A stretch of DNA of 64,000 nucleotides from Dorea sp. 5-2 (GTDB lineage Bacteria > Bacillota > Clostridia > Lachnospirales > Lachnospiraceae): NCBI RefSeq assembly GCF_000403455.2, contig NZ_KE159748.1:45357-109356 (forward strand), written 5' to 3'. Within the stretch, counting starts at the first letter, position 1, and each line of letters starts with the position of its first letter. Below, piece after piece: positions 60,759 through 64,000 of the stretch. Under the pieces are notes generated by a model. That model was not told where the DNA came from. It worked only from the letters and a program-made list of their open reading frames with translations, and did not search any database. The translations under genes and the position numbers were made by a program.

Positions 60759-61517
60759 ATGGTACGTGCGGTTATGCATGGATGTAACGGCAAGATGGGA
60801 CAGGTGATCACCGGTCTTGTCAAAGTCGATGAGGGGATAGAATTAGTAGCGGGAATTGACACATATACGGGTATTCAGAATGATTACCCGGTGTTTCAGA
60901 GTATAGATCAATGTGATGTAGAGGCGGACGTCGTCATAGATTTTTCGAATGCGGGGGCAGTAGACGGGCTTCTTGACTACTGTGCCGACAGGCAGCTTCC
61001 GGTGGTGTTGTGTACGACCGGCCTGTCTGAGATGCAGTTAGAGAAAGTAAAGAAGACGGCGGAGAAGACGGCGGTCCTGAAGTCTGCGAATATGTCTCTT
61101 GGAATCAATCTGCTGATGAAACTGCTCCAGGATGCGGCGCAGGTGCTTGCCGCCGCCGGGTTCGATATTGAACTGGTAGAGCGCCATCATAACCAGAAGG
61201 TAGACGCGCCGAGCGGAACGGCGCTTGCACTTGCAGATTCCATCAATGAGTCTATGGGGAATGAATATGAGTATGTCTATGACCGCAGCCAGGTTCGCAG
61301 GAAGAGGGATAAGAAGGAGATCGGGATCTCGGCGGTACGCGGGGGTACCATCGTAGGAGAACATGAGGTTATCTTTGCAGGACCGGATGAAGTGATCGAA
61401 TTCAAGCATACGGCTTACTCCAAGGCTGTGTTTGGGAAAGGGGCGGTGGAGGCGGCAAAGTTTCTGGCGGGAAAGCCGGCAGGGGCTTATGATATGTCGG
61501 ATGTGATCCGCTTCTAA
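60759..61517 (+). CDS. dapB: 4-hydroxy-tetrahydrodipicolinate reductase
   Basis: Second enzyme of the lysine branch, reducing the dapA product with NAD(P)H. The 252-residue product has the dinucleotide motif GCNGKMG near residue 8, the CTTGLS segment, and the signature ERHHNQKVDAPSGTA. AAGGAGG precedes the ATG. It is the second gene of the dapAB unit. fbp follows 93 bases later and has its own ribosome site. Confidence 0.97.
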   Translation: MVRAVMHGCNGKMGQVITGLVKVDEGIELVAGIDTYTGIQNDYPVFQSIDQCDVEADVVIDFSNAGAVDGLLDYCADRQLPVVLCTTGLSEMQLEKVKKTAEKTAVLKSANMSLGINLLMKLLQDAAQVLAAAGFDIELVERHHNQKVDAPSGTALALADSINESMGNEYEYVYDRSQVRRKRDKKEIGISAVRGGTIVGEHEVIFAGPDEVIEFKHTAYSKAVFGKGAVEAAKFLAGKPAGAYDMSDVIRF

Positions 61518-61610
61518 AGATGATAGAAAAGAAGATAGCTGACAGATAAGCAGTCGTTCACTGTTTTGCGGTTGGTTATTATATAGTATGAACTTACGGG
61601 AGGATGAGTT

Positions 61611-63563
61611 ATGAAAGAGTTAGAAGTACGTTATCTGGAAAGACTTTCACAGCTTTATCCTACCATCGCAAAGGCATCGACGGAGATTATCAATCTCCAG
61701 GCGATCCTGAACCTGCCGAAAGGCACGGAGCATTTCCTTACGGATATCCACGGGGAATATGAGGCATTTTCTCATGTGCTTAAGAATGGTTCGGGAGCAG
61801 TTCGCCGCAAAGTCGACGACGTCTTCGGGAATACTATGGGTAGCAAGACCAAGCAGGCTCTTGCTACTCTTATTTATTATCCGAAGGAAAAGATGGACAG
61901 GATCAAGCGGGAAGAAGAGAACATGGAAGACTGGTATAAGATCACGTTATACCGGCTGATCGAGATCAGCAAGCGGACGGCGAGTAAGTATACCAGATCC
62001 AAAGTCAGGAAATCACTGCCTCCGGATTTCGCGTACGTGATCGAAGAATTGATCACGGAGAAAGCGGATATCACGGATAAGGGTTCCTATTATAATTCTA
62101 TCGTGAATACGATCATCAGGATCGGCAAGGCGGAGAAATTCATCATTGCCTTAAGCGAACTGATCCAGCGCCTGACGGTCGATCATCTGCATATTGTAGG
62201 GGATATCTATGACAGGGGCCCGGGACCGCATATCATTATGGATAAATTAATGGAGCATCATTCCGTGGACATCCAGTGGGGAAATCATGACGTATTGTGG
62301 ATGGGCGCGGCGGCAGGCCAGCGCGGCTGTATCGCCAATGTGATCCGGATCTGCGCAAGATACGGCAATCTGGATATCCTGGAGGAGGGATATGGGATCA
62401 ATCTTCTGCCGCTTGCCACATTCGCCATGAATATGTACAGAGACGACCCCTGCAGCTGTTTCCAACTGAAGGGAGATTCCGGCCACGGGAAGAATGAGAT
62501 GCTGATAGATATCAAGATGCACAAAGCGATCTCTGTCATCCAGTTCAAGGTGGAAGGGCAGATTATTAAGAAGAATCCGGGATTTAAGATGGAAGACCGG
62601 AACCTGCTCCACCATATAGACTATGAGAAAGGGACCATAGAGATCGACGGAAAGACTTATGAGATGTTGGATAAGAATTTCCCGACGATCGACCCGAAGA
62701 AGCCGTATTCCCTGACGAAAGAAGAAGAGGACATCATGGATCGGCTGGAACAGGCTTTCTTAAACTGTGAGAAGCTGCAGCGTCATATGCTGTTTCTGTT
62801 GAATAAAGGAGCGCTTTTTAAGGTCTATAATAACAATCTGCTGTATCATGGCTGTGTGCCGCTGAATGAGGACGGGAGCCTGAAGTCCGTACGCATCTAT
62901 GGGCATTCTTATAAAGGAAAGAGTCTGTATGAGATCCTGGAAAGCTATGTGAGAAAGGGATTCCATGCGTTGGATGCGAAGGAGAGGGAGCGCGGCAAGG
63001 ATATGATGTGGTACATCTGGCTCAGCGAGGGTTCGCCGCTGTTTGGCAAGGATAAGATGGCGACGTTCGAGCGGTATTTTCTTGCAGAGAAGGAGACCCA
63101 TAAGGAGAAGAAGAATCCATATTACAGCCTGTTGGAGAATGAGAAAGTGGTAGACAGGATCCTGGAAGAGTTCGGTTTACCGGCGGAGGGAACGCATATT
63201 ATCAACGGACATGTTCCGGTTAAGAGTAAGAATGGAGAGAGCCCGATCAAATGTGACGGGAAGGTTATGGTGATAGACGGCGGATTCTCCAAAGCGTATC
63301 AGAAAGAAACCGGAATCGCCGGATATACGTTGATATCGAATTCTTATGGTCTGATCCTGGTGGCGCACGAGCCTTTCGAGTCTACGGAGGCGGCGATCGA
63401 GAAAGAAAGCGATATCCATTCGGACAGTATCATCGTGAATCGGGTTCTGGAACGGAAGCTGGTGGGAGATACGGATGTCGGGCGGGATCTGAAGGAACAG
63501 ATCGCGGATCTGGAAGTGCTTCTGCAGGCTTATAGAAGCGGGCGTATTGCGGAGAGAGTGTAG
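61611..63563 (+). CDS. fbp: Class III fructose-1,6-bisphosphatase
   Basis: The 650-residue Firmicutes-type enzyme makes fructose-6-phosphate in gluconeogenesis. It is a calcineurin-like metallophosphatase: TDIHGEYEAF, then GDIYDRGPGPH and the WGNHDVLWMGA metal box. A long family-specific middle follows, with NGHVPVKSKNGESPIKCDGK and IDGGFSKAYQ near the end. The start has GGGAGGATG upstream. No terminator follows; the stop is 10 bases from the edge of a convergent toxin remnant. Confidence 0.95.
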   Translation: MKELEVRYLERLSQLYPTIAKASTEIINLQAILNLPKGTEHFLTDIHGEYEAFSHVLKNGSGAVRRKVDDVFGNTMGSKTKQALATLIYYPKEKMDRIKREEENMEDWYKITLYRLIEISKRTASKYTRSKVRKSLPPDFAYVIEELITEKADITDKGSYYNSIVNTIIRIGKAEKFIIALSELIQRLTVDHLHIVGDIYDRGPGPHIIMDKLMEHHSVDIQWGNHDVLWMGAAAGQRGCIANVIRICARYGNLDILEEGYGINLLPLATFAMNMYRDDPCSCFQLKGDSGHGKNEMLIDIKMHKAISVIQFKVEGQIIKKNPGFKMEDRNLLHHIDYEKGTIEIDGKTYEMLDKNFPTIDPKKPYSLTKEEEDIMDRLEQAFLNCEKLQRHMLFLLNKGALFKVYNNNLLYHGCVPLNEDGSLKSVRIYGHSYKGKSLYEILESYVRKGFHALDAKERERGKDMMWYIWLSEGSPLFGKDKMATFERYFLAEKETHKEKKNPYYSLLENEKVVDRILEEFGLPAEGTHIINGHVPVKSKNGESPIKCDGKVMVIDGGFSKAYQKETGIAGYTLISNSYGLILVAHEPFESTEAAIEKESDIHSDSIIVNRVLERKLVGDTDVGRDLKEQIADLEVLLQAYRSGRIAERV

Positions 63564-63573
63564 GTGTGTGGTT

Positions 63574-63699
63574 AGATAGGGGTTGCCTGCCCTGACGCAG
63601 CAAGTCGACAACTTCATCCAACAAAGAGATATCAAGTCCACGTTTTTTCATGAGTTTATAAGCCTTTTTATAGGCTGTGGTAAACTTGACCCGGTACAT
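63574..63699 (-). pseudogene. YafQ/RelE-type toxin, truncated
   Basis: ATG 63699 opens MYRVKFTTAYKKAYKLMKKR then GLDISLLDEVVDLLRQGR, the N-terminal half of a YafQ-family mRNA interferase toxin. After about residue 40 the frame runs into the reverse strand of fbp and similarity ends; the catalytic C-terminal half (the H..L.G...G.R..H region) is missing. The deletion left only ten bases between the fbp stop and the remnant. Its start overlaps the antitoxin stop (TGATG). Confidence 0.8.
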
Positions 63700-63770
63700 C
63701 AATCATCAAGAGCCGAAGCTTCTTGTTTTATGTTGGCATCAATTCGAATCTGAGTTGGTGTTGTTGCCAT
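63699..63770 (-). pseudogene. DinJ/RelB-type antitoxin, internally deleted
   Basis: ATG 63770, behind a strong AAGGAGG, opens MATTPTQIRIDANIKQEASA, a typical DinJ N-terminus. It stops after only 23 codons at LDD, in normal overlap with the toxin start. Most of the antitoxin, normally about 85-95 residues, is missing while both ends remain, so an internal deletion is the simplest reading. From 63771 to 63945 I see no gene, only the probable upstream region of this pair. Confidence 0.75.
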
Positions 63771-63945
63771 TTGAATACCTCCTTTTTCTTTATTGAGTAC
63801 TCTCGGAAACTCACAGCCCTTGAAATCACTGCGTTTCCAGAGTTCCCTTATTTTTCTTCACCTCCACTTTTCAGGGGGGCTTACATTTTTTATATTTTTA
63901 TCAAAAAATTTCCAAATTCCTATTGACAAATCTGCCAGTTTGTGC

Positions 63946-63989
63946 GGCCGCGTTATTCATTGCCAAAAAATGCAATGAATAACGCGGCC
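63946..63989. repeat. 18-bp perfect inverted repeat
   Basis: GGCCGCGTTATTCATTGC (63946-63963) is the exact complement of 63972-63989, with an eight-base A-rich loop. No T run follows on either strand, so it is not a standard terminator. It ends 11 bases from the window edge, and its context is unseen. Confidence 0.75.
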
Positions 63990-64000
63990 CTTTGGTTAAG

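Noticed and set aside
63723..63978. Plus-strand ORFs at the right end
   Set aside because: They are antisense to the antitoxin remnant, have no ribosome site and encode low-complexity Phe/Ser sequence.

Overview
The window looks like chromosomal DNA of a Gram-positive, low-to-mid GC anaerobe of the Clostridia, most likely Lachnospiraceae. This is inferred from gene content (long-form hibernation factor, HPr kinase next to uvrC and a ROK glucokinase, the class III fructose-bisphosphatase, BlaI/BlaR1, TrkA/TrkH), from Shine-Dalgarno sequences of the AGGAGG type, and from sigma-A promoters close to TTGACA-17-TATAAT. No tRNA, rRNA or CRISPR array was seen.

Layout. 1-15.8 kb is core: the end of a chemoreceptor, tyrA-aroA (minus), an EF-G-like GTPase, a potassium-uptake and transport operon (trkA, trkH, an unknown membrane protein, an AEC transporter), a CapA-like protein, a small P-loop ATPase and leuS. 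From 15.8 to 28.2 kb lies an accessory region made largely of scars. It holds a broken small membrane gene, two small orphan genes, an altered Cys-rich KTR gene next to a two-component/ABC-transporter cargo module, a BlaI repressor with a consensus operator but a decayed BlaR1, an orphan gene tail, a DUF262/HNH restriction-type protein, a terminase remnant, and a PBECR4-like nuclease-domain gene with its own promoter and a folded, possibly attenuated leader. I regard that PBECR4 locus as the best candidate for an undescribed regulated system.

28.2-38.4 kb returns to core: a Fe/Zn-cluster protein, sbcD-sbcC, glf, a DUF1846 protein and a two-component system. The response regulator diverges from a five-gene operon (38.5-45.1 kb) with a lipoprotein binding protein, two sugar-type ABC permeases, an HlyD-like adaptor and a MacB-like membrane protein. 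No ATPase is encoded there. 45.2-63.6 kb is core again: ftsH, uvrC, hprK, glucokinase, a class A PBP, yigZ, hpf, typA-PAP2-PsiE-like (minus), an SSB-like protein, dapA-dapB and fbp. The last 400 bases carry a wrecked DinJ/YafQ toxin-antitoxin pair and an 18-bp palindrome.

Working themes are aromatic and lysine biosynthesis, potassium homeostasis, DNA repair and recombination, envelope synthesis, carbon-catabolite control and gluconeogenesis. The mobile cargo is mostly in decay. Four intergenic terminators share a GGCTGCTGC-type stem and form a dispersed palindrome family.
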